In this document: positions 1 through 11,451 of the stretch, piece after piece
Layout: each line of letters starts with the position of its first letter
Position numbering within the stretch: the stretch's first letter is position 1
Assembly (NCBI GenBank): GCA_034509735.1
Contig: JACGWO010000005.1
Location: 15,923,264 to 15,987,263, forward strand
Direction: 5' to 3'
DNA: 64,000 nucleotides
Origin: Sesamum alatum
Lineage: Eukaryota > Streptophyta > Magnoliopsida > Lamiales > Pedaliaceae
Notes under the pieces: model-generated
The model's input: the letters and a program-made list of their open reading frames with translations, nothing else
What the model was told of the DNA's origin: nothing
Database searches by the model: none
Translations under genes and position numbers: made by a program

Positions 1-537
1 TAAGAGAGATGATGAAACTCCAACACACACTCTCTCTCGTCCCCCACGCTCTCTCTCTCTCTATCCAAGCTTTGTTCTTTTGTTTTAACAACTGAACAAA
101 AGGAGGATTAATCCCGTTAAGTAATAACGTGTGATTGATCCGTCCTCTCCAAATAAATACTTGTTCGTTTGCTAGCACGACGTGCAAGATACGTGGGTAG
201 ATTGCATGTCACGATTTAGATAATCTCACATACGAGATTTTGGTGCAAATCGGGGAACAACGCGAGTACCGGTTAGAAGAGGAAAACGACGAACCGGTAA
301 TTCCCTTTTTACGTTTTCGTCTCTTCTTTTATTTTCAAATCCTATGGCCTCCATGATTGCTTGTATGTATTTTAATTCATGAGATACACCGAACACCCAG
401 GAACTTCAAGGGCACACCCTTGAACGTGTTCTTTATTTTACATATAAAGCATGTTTAAATTCTGTAATTTAAATTTATACCGCGCTTCCGCATTCGCGCT
501 ATTTCCCGGGACAATCCACACGCCTCTCACAGGATTT
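1..537 (+). repeat. Family-1 LTR, 3' part (cut by window start)
   Basis: The sequence matches the last quarter of the family-1 LTRs at 17541-19497 and 2690-4683: the CT-rich stretch after the TATA region, the block AAGATACGTGGGT, the block ACCGAACACCC and the terminal block CCGCGCTTCCGCATTCGCG. The expected end (CTTTCA) is degenerate here (CGCCTCTCA), so the boundary is uncertain by a few bases. No primer-binding site follows; an inverted gag fragment does. It could be a solo LTR, or the 5' LTR of element B with a rearranged leader. Confidence 0.75.
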
Positions 538-1190
538 CAGAAGTGCTTAACAGTTTATGTCACCTTATCCTTCTTCCTTTTTTGGCGTCTGGCATCTTTG
601 ATTTTCGCGATGGAGGTTGAAGCCTCTCCTACTAGTCCGACGGCGCAGATTTTGCAATCGTTGCTTCGTACTAGACCAACATAATTACACACCTATGAAG
701 ATCTTTTCTTAGCTTGTTCATGTTGATAATTAATGATTCGTAGGAGGTAGGAAGAGACTGAAGGATCATGTCAATGTACGTCTCTATTTCAAGACTGACA
801 TGGAGGTCTTTTGAGCTTCTCCACTAGGGATTGCATCATCACTCCATGTTCTTTGTACAGACATCCCTTCCGTCATCTTAGCTCCAAAAATGCCTTCGTT
901 GGATTTTACCCTACATGCTGGTCCTGGACCATATGATGCAAACGAAGCTTAAACTGGATTTTACCCTACATGCTGGTCCTGGACCATATGATGCAAACGA
1001 AGCATAGCTTAAGCCAACATCATTTTATCCGACTTGCCCGTGGTCGTCCTTCAACTTTTGAATGCCAAGCATTGCTTTTGTTGTCGACCCCTCCAGTAAG
1101 GGCTGAGGAATGTCCTCATCCGATATGTGAGTTAAGGTTCTGGAAATCTAAAACCATCTTAAGATTTTGCAGTCAATTCGTGTAATTTGT
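538..1190 (-). pseudogene. Degenerate inverted copia gag fragment
   Basis: Read on the minus strand, this segment aligns by eye with copia gag from about 1183 down to 545. It starts with a region like D-W-L-R-N-L-R-I-V-L, passes a stretch like T-K-A-F-F-G-T-K-M and a block like Y-I-D-V-I-L-Q-S-L-P, and ends in the lysine-rich segment before the zinc knuckle. It has many stops and frameshifts and is clearly more diverged than any other gag here. The zinc knuckle and everything after it are missing. It lies opposite to element B, between an LTR end and B's leader. It encodes no functional protein. The identification rests on several co-linear short matches. Confidence 0.65.
901..1003. repeat. 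48-bp direct tandem duplication, period 55
   Basis: Positions 901-948 and 956-1003 are identical over 48 bases (start GGATTTTACCCTACATGC). The duplication lies inside the inverted gag fragment and breaks its frame. Confidence 0.9.
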
Positions 1191-1194
1191 TCAC

Positions 1195-1970
1195 TTTCTA
1201 ATAAACGTCTTAGTGATATTTTTATCATTAAAGCATGTCGTCTTTCTTGCTTTTAGTTCGTATGATTTCTTGGTATGTTGGTTTTTCTGTTTTTCTTGGA
1301 AAATGGGGGCAAGAAACGAACGAAACATAGCACGCGGCCAGCCGGTGGCTGACCTCGTGCGATCGTGTGCCCAGGCGAGGCGGACGCGCGCAGGCAGGGG
1401 AGCCTCCGCGGGGCCGCCTGCGCCAGGCGCGCATGGCTGCGCGTAGTCAGGCTGGTCGGGCGCGCGCGCGCCAGGCCAGCGCGCTAGGGCGCCTGCGCCC
1501 CCAGACGCGCGGCCAGAGAGGCCGCACGCGAGCGCGCACACGAAGCCGCGCCTCCAGGCATGTGCCCTATGCGCACGCTTGCGCGCGACTGTGTGCTGGT
1601 AGGGCCACGCGCACGCTCCTGTGCAGGGCAGGCGAAAGGATGGAGGCCGTGCAGTCTGCTGCCGACCAGGTGCACGCGCGCGCAGGCAGGGGCCTGCGCG
1701 CGCGCCCGGTCAGGGGAAGCAGTCTGGGCCTGCTGTCCCGCGCGCGCCGGCTGGCAGCAGCCGGTTGCCGTCGTCGTGTTTTCTCCTTATTTTCAGTTTT
1801 TAATCTTTTAATTAATTTTGAAAATTTGTTTCGTTTAATTTTGCTTATTTTCTAAGACATTATTTTGGGAGGTTAAGTTATGTAGCATTTGGAATCCCAG
1901 GGATAATTTACCTAGAAATAATGAGGAAGGGTCTTGGATAATTGTAATTGGTAATCATGTAATGTTAGCA
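1195..1970 (+). other. Element B leader, first part
   Basis: Matches the untranslated leader of array F (45390-46150): the block AAAGCATGTCGT, then TTTTTCTGTTTTTCTTGG, a GC-rich tract, and an AT-rich stretch containing AAGACATTATTTTGGGAGG and GGAATCCCAGGG. Compared with F, about 0.75 kb of leader is missing between this part and its continuation at 14141. That loss predates A, because A's TSD joins the two parts cleanly. No gene here. Confidence 0.75.
1336..1772. repeat. GC-rich CpG-dense leader island (B)
   Basis: Dominated by GCGCGC, CAGGC and GCGCGCAC motifs, in sharp contrast to the AT-rich flanks. Overlapping open frames exist on both strands but are Arg/Ala/Cys-rich composition artefacts. 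Confidence 0.8.
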
Positions 1971-1975
1971 TGTCT
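1971..1975. repeat. Target-site duplication TGTCT, left of element A
   Basis: TGTCT directly precedes the TGAAAG end of A and is repeated at 14136-14140 after A's TTCTAACA end. Confidence 0.9.
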
Positions 1976-2684
1976 TGAAAGAAATCGGAATTGCACGAAT
2001 GCGGAAGTGCGATAAAAATAAACATACAAAAATAAAGCATGCTTTTAATTTAAAAGAACACGCTCAAGGGGTGTACCCTTGAGGTTCCCGGGCGTTCGGT
2101 CTATCTCATGATTATGTAACATGTAAAGAAATCATGGAGGCCATAGAGTTGAAAAATAAAGAGGGACGAAAAATAAAACGAGATCTACCCGTTGTCGTTT
2201 TCGTCTTCAACGGCTACACGCGTTGTTCCCCGTTTTGCACCGAGATCTCGTTCTTGAGACCCTCCAAATCGTGACACACGATCCACCCACGTATCTTGCA
2301 TGTCGTGCTAGCAACGAACAAGTATTTTGGAGAGGATAGATCAATCACACGTTATGAATTAACGGGACTAATCTTCCTTAGTTCTAATGTTCCAAGAACA
2401 AAAGAACAAGAAATAATTTTCTTGAAGAGAGAGAGAGGGGGCGGACGAGAGGTAAGGAGGGGAGAGACGACTGTGTGTTGTGTGTGTGATTTCAAGAATC
2501 ATCATCCTTCAATTGTTGGAGGCTAGAGGTTTATATAGAGGAGGAGTTTAATCCTCTTTAAACTCCAACTCTAAGAACTCTAATTTGACTAGGATTTTGA
2601 CCTAGTCAAAGTCCTAGTCAAACTAGTGTTTGACCTAGTCAAACAAATCCTAGCCTTCCATCTCCCCTTTCCATCTCAACCGTT

Positions 2685-2689
2685 GATTT
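2685..2689. repeat. Target-site duplication GATTT, left of solo LTR
   Basis: Repeated at 4684-4688. The uninterrupted site is visible in A's other LTR near 12873-12880 (GTTGATTTAATTTAATGG). Confidence 0.92.
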
Positions 2690-4683
2690 TGTTAGAATAG
2701 GTGACCATGTAAGCCAATTTTGGCGGGTATATGTAACCTATGTCTAGACAATTATAGGTGTTTTGATAAATCATTAATGAATAAAGAAGTGAATTTTCAT
2801 TTGGCATTACTTTGTTTGTGTTCACTTGCACCTATTTTTCCATATCTGTTCACTACGCAAACAGAGCCCACGGACTGAGATTCGATTTCGGGGACTGGGA
2901 CTACGCTTGGAGGTAGGTCCATGAAATCAGTCTTCCCGAATCAGTCCGGAAATCTCCAAGTCAAGGAATCCCGAAAATGGGTACCGGGATTCCATTTGAG
3001 ACTTGCACTAAGCATCTGCTGTCGTGTTTCATCGACGGGTGACGAGGATCGTCTAAGCAGTGTTAGTGGGTTAGCCTGCTAGGATGCAGCTGACTGAGGT
3101 GACTCGTGGGAACCGTCTTACGGAGGACCCTGAGTATGGTCTGCAAGGTATGACGAGTATTCCCGGTTCCAACGGTACAGGTCAAGTCCTTTGACTTGAG
3201 GAATTACTGAGTTTACCTGTACATCAGAACTGTATCTTAGATATGGTGAGAGATTGCCAGAATTCTCTTTGGTAGTCATAAGCCATGTCTAGTGCAGTCC
3301 TGGTGTGCAAAGTGACAGTAGTTTCCAAGAAAGGATCTGTCTCCTGTCAATAGGTTTTGACAGTTGAGTCTCATGTATGCTCTAGGTCTTGTCCCTAAAA
3401 CTGTGGCCACAGTGACTGAACAGAAGGGAAGGTTTCCCTTGCGGCGTTTAGTGAGGACAGACCGACACTTAGGTCCAAGATGGGTACCTGCGTTATCCGT
3501 GCCCTAGACACTAAGTGATGAGACCGAAGACAGAAGGACAAGCGTACTGTTAGAGCCTAAATGTTCATCCCTGAATATTTCACCTAGTCTCTAGTGCCAT
3601 GGACCGTTGCTAGATGGCCACCCATGGTAACGGACGGATTCTAGGAATCCGACCAAGTCTAGCTGAATGGTGAACCTAAAGAGTCACACACTATCCACAC
3701 ACAATTAAATATTTAATTTGGAATTAAATATTGGAGTGAAGGAATGATTAAATTAGATTTAATCTGGACCTTTATTTTTTCTTGGAGAAATAATTCTTTC
3801 TATTTGATAGAAGGAATTAAATTGATAAATTGGATTTATCAAAGGAATTTATTTAATGGGCTTAAATAATATTTATATTTAGCCTCTTGGAAATATTTAA
3901 ATAGGTTTTAAATATTCCATTAAATTAAATTAAATCAACGGTTGAGATCAATGGGAGAGATGGATGGCTAGGATCGTTTTGACTAGGTCAAAACACTAGT
4001 TTGACTAGGACTTTGACTAGGTCAAAATCCTAATCAAATTAGAGTTCTTAAAAGAGGAGTTTAAAGAGGATTAAACTCCTCTTCTATATAAACCCCTAGC
4101 ATCCTACAATTTACATGATGATGATGAAACTCCAACACACACACACAACACACACACACACGGTTTCTCTCTCTCTCCCATCTCTCTCGTCCGCCCTCTC
4201 TCTCTCTCAAGAAAATAGTTTTCTTGATTCTTTTGTTCTTGGAACATTAGAATCTTGATGAATCAATACCATTAATTGATAATGTGTTATTGATTCATCC
4301 ACTCCAAAATTATACACTTGTTCGTTGCTAGCACGACGTGCAAGATACGTGGGTGGATCGTGTGTCACGAATTAGAGGGTCTCAAAGACGGGATCTTGGT
4401 GCAAAACGGGGAACAACGCGTGTAGCCGTTGAAGACGAAAACGACAACGGGTAGGTCTCGTTTTAAATTTTCGTCCCTCTTTAATTTTCAACCCTATGGC
4501 CTCCATGATTTATTTTATGTTATACGTTCATGAGATACACCGAATGCCCGGGAAAATTTCAAAGGCACACCCTTTGAAACGTGTTTTTTAATTTAAAAGC
4601 ATGTTTAAATTCCGTTTTAATTTTTTAATTATACCGCGCTTCCGCATTCGCGCTTTTCCCGGGACGATCCACATAATCTTTCA
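2690..4683 (+). mobile_element. Family-1 solo LTR nested in A's 3' LTR
   Basis: A complete 1994-bp LTR runs from TGTTAGAATAGGTGACC to ATCTTTCA with no internal region, bounded by a perfect 5-bp duplication GATTT. It is the product expected when the two LTRs of an inserted element recombine and delete the interior. A TATATAAA box is at 4085-4092, with TTGAC/GTCAA repeats just upstream at about 3978-4034. Confidence 0.95.
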
Positions 4684-4688
4684 GATTT
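4684..4688. repeat. Target-site duplication GATTT, right of solo LTR
   Basis: Partner of 2685-2689. Confidence 0.92.
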
Positions 4689-5945
4689 AATTTAATGGAA
4701 TATTTAAATTCCATTAAATATTCCAAAAGGCCAAATAAATATAATAAATAAATATTAATATTTATTCTAGGCCCATTAAATCAATCCCTTTAATAAATCC
4801 AATTTATTAATTTAATTCCCTTTATCAAATAGAAGGAATTAATTTCTCCAAGAAAATATAGGACCCGATTAAATCTTATTTGATCATTCCTTTACTCCAA
4901 TATTTAATTTCAAATTAAATACTTAAGTGTGTGTGGATAGTGTGTGACTCTTTAGGTTCACCTTTCAGCTAGACTTGGTCGGATTCCTAGAATCCGCCCT
5001 TTACCATTGCTGGCCATCTAGCAACGGTCCATGGCACTAGAGACTAGGTGAAATAATTGGGGATGAACATTTAGGCTCTGACAGTACATTTGTCCTTCTG
5101 TCTTAGGTCTCATCACTTAGAGTCTAGGGCACGGAAAAAATGCAGGTATCCATTTTGGACCTAAGTGTCGGTCTGTCCTTACTAAACGCCGCAAGGGAAA
5201 CCTTCGCTTCTGTTCAGTTACTGTGGCCACAGATTTCAGGGACAAGACACAGAGCATACATGAGACTCAACTGTCAATACCTTTTGACAGGAGACAGATC
5301 CTTTCTTGGAAACTACTGTCACTCTGTACACCCGAGCTGCACTAGACATGGCTTATGACTACTCAAGAGTATTTTGGCAATCTCTCACCATATGTAAGAT
5401 ACAGACCTGATGCACAGGTAAACTCAGCAGTTCCTCAAGTCAAAGGACTTGGCCTGTACCGTTGGAACCGGGAATACACGTCATACCTTGCTGACCATAC
5501 TCAAGGTCCTCCGTAAGACGGTTCCCGCGAGTCACCTCAGTCGGCTGCTTCCTAGCATGCTGACCCACTAACACTGCTTAGACGACCTTCGTCACCCGTT
5601 GATGAAATGCGACAGCAGATGCTTAGTGCAAGTCTCAAAGGGAATCCCGGTACCCATTTTCGGGATTCCTTGACTTGTAGATTTCCGGACTGATTCAGTA
5701 AGACTGATTTCATGGACCTACCTCCAAGCGTAGTCCCAGTCCCCGAAATCGTTTCTCAGTCCGTGGGCTTTGTTTGCGTAGTGAACAGAAATGTAAATGC
5801 AGATATAAGTGAACGTAAACAAAGTATTGCCATATGAATTTTTCACTTCTTTATTCATAAATATTTTTATCAAATACCAAAAATTGTCTAGACATAGTTT
5901 ACATATTCCTGCCAAAATTGGCTTACATGGTCACCTATTCTAACA

Positions 5946-5956
5946 ATCTCCCACTT
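5946..5956 (-). other. Polypurine tract of element A
   Basis: Minus-strand AAGTGGGAGAT directly abuts the 3' LTR. This is the usual plus-strand DNA priming site of LTR retrotransposons. Confidence 0.85.
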
Positions 5957-5961
5957 GACCT

Positions 5962-7392
5962 TTAAATCCAATTGCCCATATGCCCAATCCCCATCTTCTC
6001 AAGATGTTGCGTATGAGCGCTCTGCAACATAGGCTTTGTCAGCGGGTCTGCTGTGTTGTCTGCTGAGTTCACTCGGTCCATCCGGACGTCACCTCTTCCT
6101 ACCATTTCTCTAAGAAGATGGAAGCGTCTAAGAATGTGTTTGGAACGGTGATGAGATCTCGGTTCCTTTGCTTGCGCTATTGCTCCGTTGTTATCATAGA
6201 AGATGACAACGGGCTCGGCGATGCTAGGCACCACACCCAACTCTTGGATGTAGTTTCTCATCCAAATCGCTTCCTTAGCAGCTTCTGAAGCTGCTATGTA
6301 TTCAGCCTCTGTGCTGGAGTTAGCAATGGTTGGTTGCTTGGAACTTTTCCAAGCTACTACTCCTCCATTGAGTTTGAATACATACCCTGATTGAGACTTG
6401 GTATCATCGTCATCAGACTGGAAGTTAGCGTCGCTAAAGCCTTCCAGAATTAGTTCTCCATTGCCATAGACTAAGAACATCTCCTTATTCCTCCTTAGGT
6501 ACTTAAGGATGCCCTTAACAGCATTCCAATGTGCTTCTCCTGCGCAGGACTGATATCTGCTTGTTACGCTCAAAGCGTATGCAATGTCAGGCCTAGTGCA
6601 GTGGACCGCATATTGTATGCTACCTACGGCAGAAGCATAGGGGATGACTTTCATCCTTTCAAGTTCCTCATCAGTCTGTGGGGACTGTTTCTTGGATAAC
6701 TTGATCCCATGCCTCATTGGAAGGAATCCTCGTTTGGAGTTGTCCATTCGATATCTCTTTAGGACTTTCTCCATAGACGAGTTTTGGGTGAGTCCTAACA
6801 TCCTTTTAGATCTGCCCCTGACAATCTGGATGCCTAGGATGTAGGAGGCTTCACCCAAGTCCTTCATGGAAAACTGGGTTGACAACCATGCTTTTGTGTT
6901 TCCTAACATTCTAACGTCATTACCAATGAGCAAAATGTCATCCACATAAAGCACTACGAACACTATTGAGCTCCCACTGACCTTCTTGTATACACAAGGG
7001 TCGGATTCGTTTTTGATGAAGTCATAACCCCGTATTACTTCATCAAAGCGAATGTTCCAACTTCGGGAGGCTTGTTTGAGGCCATAGATGGACTTCTTGA
7101 GACGACAGACTTTCTGCTCTTCTCCAATGACCGTGAAACCCTGCAGTTGATCCATATAGATCTCTTTTTCAACAAAACCGTTGAGGAAGGCCGTTTTCAC
7201 GTCCATCTGCCATATCTCATAGTCATACCATGCTGCTATGGCGAGCAGAATCCGAATGGATTTAGCCATGGCTACTGGCGAGTAGGTATCCTCAAAATTG
7301 ACCCCGGGTCGTTGAGTGTATCCCTTAGCTACAAGCCTAGCCTTAAAGGTTGCGACTGCTCCATCAACGCCAATTTGCGCTTGTAGACCCAC
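5962..7392 (-). pseudogene. rt-rh: A: reverse transcriptase and RNase H frame
   Basis: 476 open codons. RT shows F-K-A-R-L-V-A-K-G-Y-T-Q, the first catalytic aspartate in M-D-V-K-T-A-F-L-N-G, and the catalytic pair in Y-V-D-D-I-L-L. RNase H follows with S-S-T-E-A-E-Y-I-A-A, D-N-N-G-A-I and a C-terminal A-D-P-L-T-K-P. It ends 5 bp from the purine tract. The first ten or so residues are out of frame, because the true RT start lies in the previous frame. This is the best-preserved RT of the window; whether it is active cannot be judged. Confidence 0.85.
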
Positions 7393-8345
7393 TTACAGCC
7401 GACTGGCTTAACACCTTTCGGTGGATCTACAAGACTCCAAACTTGGTTCTCGCTCATGGAGTCCATTTCGGCTTTCATGACCTCAAGCCATTTCCCAGAG
7501 TCGATGTCTGACATCGCTTCTCCATAAGTCTTAGGATCGTTATCCAAAAGATGGGTCGCACCTAGAAAGCCATATCTCACTGGAGGTCTGGACTCTCTAG
7601 TGGACCTACGGAGAATGGGAACGTCAGTGGTGACTGTGGGCGCTGACTGTATCGGAGCCAGCGGTTCAGGAACCGGGACTGGCTGTTCCTGAGGCTGTCC
7701 TTCATGCCTAGTATGTTGGACTTCTCGAGGTTGGTCAGCCCTTCGGCTGTCTATCCTGAATCCTCTAAGTGAGGGTTCCGCGGCTGTGTCTGATGGCTGG
7801 ATTCGATCACTTGATTCCTCAAGGATCAGCTCATCAGGTTGGATATCCTCTGGGAAGCCTTGCTCCAAGAATACTGCATTTCTTGAAACAAACACCTTTT
7901 GTTCCAAGGGGTCATAAAAGTAATAACCCGCAGTTTCCTTAGGGTATCCAACGAACCTGCATAAGCTAGACCTAGATTCTAACTTATCTCCCACTAACCT
8001 CTTGACGTATGCGGGGCGACCCCACACTTTCAAGTAGTTGTAGGATGCAGGCTTGCCGTGCCATATCTCATATGGCGTTTGGGTCAATGTACTAGTAGGC
8101 ACTAAATTCAACAATTTGGCCGCCCTTTCTAGTGCATAGCCCCAAAACGATAAGGGCAATTTGGTAAAACTCATCATGGACCGAACCATGTCCAACAGGG
8201 TTCGATTCCTCCTTTCAGAGACACCATTTAACTGTGGTGTTCCTGGAGGTATCCATTCTGATATTATACCGTGTTCTTTTAGATAATCTAGGAACTCCGT
8301 ACTAAGGTACTCACCGCCTCGGTCCGACCGAAGGATTTTAATTTA
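7329..8345 (-). pseudogene. int: A: integrase C-terminus and start of RT
   Basis: 8196-8345 holds the second integrase aspartate (S-D-R-G-G-E-Y) and catalytic glutamate (S-E-R-R-N-R-T-L). The open frame from 8195 carries the integrase C-terminal part, a Pro/Gln-rich linker and the first RT residues (G-C-K-W-V-Y-K-R-K). It shifts frame near 7390. Confidence 0.8.
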
Positions 8346-8906
8346 TCAGTTGGTTTGGTTCTCCACTTCAAGTCTGAATTCTTTAAACCTCTCAAGAGCT
8401 TCAGACTTGTACCTCATCAGGTAAACATAAACATACCGCGAATGATCATCGGTGAAGGTTATGAAGTTGGAGAACCCACCTCGGGCCTGCGTCCTTAGTG
8501 GTCCACATACGTCTGTATGGACCAAGTCCAACAGACCTGTGGCAAGCCTGCTTTGTCCTACAAAGGGCTTCTTGGTCATTTTCCCTCTTAGACAGGACTC
8601 ACAAGTTGGTAGATCGCTCAAGTCCCCAACCTCTAGGTTCTTTGAGTCTACCAACCTTTTCATCCTATCTTGGGATATGTGACCTAGCCTAGCGTGCCAC
8701 AGACGTGCGTTCCCATTATTATCTAATTTTCGTTTGTGTTGTGCATTGAGGACAAAATTCGTTTGTTGCAAGATATAGAGTCCGTTATGCAATGTACCAA
8801 GTAGATGAGCAATTCCACACCTCATCAAATAAAAGCAATTTTTATTGATTCTAAACTCATAACCACTATTATCCAACAATGGAATGAAAATGATGTTTTT
8901 AATCAT
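8346..8906 (-). pseudogene. int: A: integrase N-terminal frame
   Basis: Contains the His/Cys zinc-binding region (H-A-R-L-G-H ... C-E-S-C), the first catalytic aspartate in H-T-D-V-C-G-P-L and the F-T-D-D-H-S-R block. It stops at N-Q-T-N, where TGATAA replaces a Cys-Lys pair of other copies. The rest of the core, with D-X35-E, continues in 8196-8340 and the next frame. Confidence 0.85.
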
Positions 8907-8924
8907 ACTGGGTACAAAATAAAC

Positions 8925-9608
8925 TTACTCTAAATCTATGCTAATACTATCAATAATCACTAGAGTGGCGGATCCTACTGCTTCTGCCGAGATGGCCTTG
9001 CCATTCCCAAGCTTCAGGATCATGTCCCCGCTACCCAGTTTTCTGCTTCTTTTCAACACCTGCAAGTCATTGCAAATGTGAGCTCCACAGCCGGTATCTA
9101 ATACCCAAGAGGCAGAACTAGTGACCATATTAACCTCAATCACATATATACCTTGGTTCGAGAAGAGTTTGGGGCACTCTCTCTTCCAATGCCCTTTCTC
9201 ACGGCAGTTGATACATATGTCATATGCCTTCGACTGTTGCTTGGAGACAACCTTTCCCTTTCCTTTGCCTTTCCCTTCTTTGGCAATGGGGACACTCTTA
9301 GTGTTCGTAGCTGCTTTGACGGCCTTTCCCTTCCCTTTCTTCTTCTTCCAACGTCCGGCACCCTTGCCTTTCGTATGAGAAGTCGAAGCACCTTCAAACA
9401 ATACTGAAGGCGTGGACTTCTTAGTCGTTGCCTCGTATTGCACCAACATATTGATCAACTCATGAATGCCCTTCTCAAGTGCGTTCATGTTGTAGTTGAC
9501 GATAAATTGGTCAAAGGAGGGTGGGAGTGACTGAAGGATCACATCTATGTACGTTTCATTGTCGAGACCTGCCTTTAGGTCCTCGAGCTTTTCCACCAGG
9601 GTAAGCAT
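8925..9608 (-). pseudogene. gag-pro: A: gag C-terminus, zinc knuckle and protease frame
   Basis: Carries the gag block ending in a Lys/Gly-rich basic stretch, then a CX2CX4HX4C zinc knuckle (C-I-N-C-R-E-K-G-H-W-K-R-E-C), the RNA-binding element of retroelement gag. The aspartic protease active site L-D-T-G-C-G-A-H follows. The frame ends at a TAA that replaces a CAA in the other copies, so integrase cannot be made in continuity. Confidence 0.85.
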
Positions 9609-9916
9609 TTTAACCCCGTGCTCTTGTACATAATGGAAGGGACATCGTCTAGCCTTTCATATTGCTTCTGAATCTCATTGGTCATTGAAGCCAGTATGAC
9701 GCTACGGACCTTCCGGTTATCCTTATGCCAAGTCTCGAACGTCTCACGTTCTTCTGGCGTGGATCCTTCCGGTAAGGTCCTAGGGAGAGGCTCGTCCATG
9801 ACGTAGCCTTGGTTCTCGTAATCTAGGACTATCCTGAGATTGCGCAACCAGTCGTTGTAGTTTGTTCCATTGAATTTGTTTGTCTCAAGAATGGTGGAAA
9901 GTGGGTTCTTAGACAT
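9575..9916 (-). pseudogene. gag: A: gag N-terminal frame
   Basis: Opens with M-S-K-N-P-L-S and runs through the gag N-terminal domain to about residue 95. It then loses frame because roughly 40 codons are deleted relative to the copy at 47482. The last 15 or so residues of the open frame are out-of-frame read-through. Gag would form the virus-like particle shell. Confidence 0.8.
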
Positions 9917-10164
9917 TTTAAAATCTATATTTTAGAAAACAGCGCGCGATCAGCAGAAAATAAAAGACGGTGATTTGATAAAATAATTAAATGCATGGAC
10001 TTTAGTCATTTAATCCTCCCACTATTTATACGAAAACACGGTACTTTCAAACGTGATTTTCGGGAAATCCTTTCCAAGTGGGCTTGGGATCAACAACGAT
10101 TTTTCCCATACCCCGCTTTTACGATTCGCATGGAAAAGATCTTGTGGGAGGTATTCCATACCAT

Positions 10165-10179
10165 TCTCGTTCCACGAGA
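10165..10179 (-). promoter_or_regulatory. Leader hairpin 3 (A)
   Basis: Minus-strand TCTCGTGGAACGAGA: a 6-bp perfect stem with a GGA triloop, about 250 nt before gag. It is conserved in all leaders, with stem covariation between families. Confidence 0.55.
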
Positions 10180-10293
10180 TTCCCAAGATTATTGCCTCAC
10201 CCTTTCACATGATCCCGAGGACTCCAATCGAATCATGTTAATTGGGCGTTAGACCCAACCCAATCGACCGAGCCACGGACCCACTGGTACCCC

Positions 10294-10304
10294 CACGACT
10301 CGTG
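10294..10304 (-). promoter_or_regulatory. Leader palindrome 2 (A)
   Basis: Second copy of CACGAGTCGTG (minus strand), 79 nt from the first, with weaker flanking complementarity (CTACC/GGTA). Confidence 0.55.
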
Positions 10305-10361
10305 AGACAGGTAGCAGCAGCCCGTTTTTCGTTCATGACATAGTGCAGCTTCCTTTAAGTA

Positions 10362-10397
10362 CAATAACGTGCCACGACTCGTGAGACCACGCTATTG
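10362..10397 (-). promoter_or_regulatory. Leader hairpin 1 with palindromic loop (A)
   Basis: On the minus strand CAATAGCGTG pairs with CACGTTATTG (one G-U), and the loop contains the palindrome CACGAGTCGTG. This looks like a kissing-loop dimerisation or packaging signal. The function is inferred. Confidence 0.6.
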
Positions 10398-11451
10398 ACC
10401 CAAAGCAGCTTCCTCACTATGCCATGGATTGGAAGGCATGGACAAACTCCTAGAGTTTATGTCCACTTTGTCTAGGGTCTAATATTTTGACATTGGTCCA
10501 ACCAATGTGAGAGTAGTAAATGACCGAGATCTCAAATAAATAAACATTCACACATACATCCATAATGCGTAAATTAAACCATCCATAGCAGTTATATGAT
10601 AAATAAAAGCCCATTCATCCATCATAATAACCACATGCAAAATTAAAGCCTAGCACGCCCCTGTTGGATGATCACGAGCCCGAATCCTATGCGACCCACT
10701 GAGCCCGCAGTGGATCTATGGTTAATCTAGGGTTGGTCCTATACTATTACCTTAATAGTAACCCAATCATCATGCTGATGGGCCTTGGTCTCTTTTCTCT
10801 TTCTTCATTTCATGGAAAACTCCAAGGGACCTCCTGTCTGGGCTCTCCATGTGGTCCTTCCTTCTTCTCCACCAATTACAAAAATAGAAACCTCACTCCT
10901 AGTCTACTCTCATTACATATTAAAAGAAATAGAAACCCCAGCGAAAACCCGGGGGGAGTACATAAGGAGGGAGGTAGAATGCCTTATTATTCCAATGCAA
11001 CTAGAAAGAGAGAAGGAGAAAGCAGTAAAAGAGGCACACAGGCCCAATAGAAAAATAAACCATACATTCGGTCTAAGGCTCGTGATCATCCATTTCCATC
11101 CAACACACATAATCACATGATCCAATCATATAATTACAATATACCAACAACACATGATTTCCAATCATAAATATCCAAAATAATAAATAACTATGTGCAT
11201 AACGTGTGAAAAAAAATAAAACACAAATATTGGTAATAATATTTTCTCGTTTTAGGAAAACCTTTCCTCATTATTTTAAGTAAAATAACCCCGGGATTCC
11301 AAATCCAATTTATTTTACTCCTAAAATAATGTCTTTAGAAAAATGGGCATAATTGAACCAAAAAACGTTTTTTCAGAATTATTCCAAAATTAAAACTGAA
11401 AATAATTAAAAAAAATAAAAGAAAAACACTGCTAGGGTTTTGAAACCCTAG

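Larger units (their letters stand above)
1976..5945 (-). repeat. Element A 3' LTR (interrupted by a solo LTR)
   Basis: Begins at 5945 (TGTTAGAATAGG on the minus strand), directly after the purine tract, and ends at 1976. A family-1 solo LTR at 2690-4683 splits it. Its own sequence, about 1.97 kb, is 1976-2684 plus 4689-5945, with GATTT at 2685-2689 duplicated. A minus-strand TATATAAA lies at 2530-2537, with TTGAC repeats beyond it. Confidence 0.92.
5962..9916 (-). pseudogene. gag-pol: Element A gag-pol polyprotein, broken
   Basis: Single polyprotein in copia order (gag, protease, integrase, RT, RNase H), read from the ATG at 9916 down to the stop at 5962. Lesions seen: an in-gag deletion of about 0.12 kb near 9640 that shifts frame; a CAA-to-TAA stop just past the protease (about 8925); a double stop in integrase at about 8340-8345; and a frameshift at the integrase/RT junction (7330-7390). 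Most motifs survive: zinc knuckle, DTG protease site, integrase HTD...SD..E motifs, MDVKTAFL and YVDD in RT. It is therefore a recent pseudogene. The start was chosen because every copy begins with M-S-K-N-P at this place. Confidence 0.88.

Noticed and set aside
1367..1855. Open frame of 162 codons in a GC-rich tract
   Set aside because: Arg/Ala/Gly-rich, overlapped by open frames on both strands, and located in an untranslated leader. GC-rich sequence has few stops by composition.
5140..5358. 72-codon frame repeated in several family-1 LTRs (13330, 18125, 43938, 52129)
   Set aside because: It lies inside the LTR and is antisense to the element. Conservation follows from LTR similarity; no ribosome or domain evidence.
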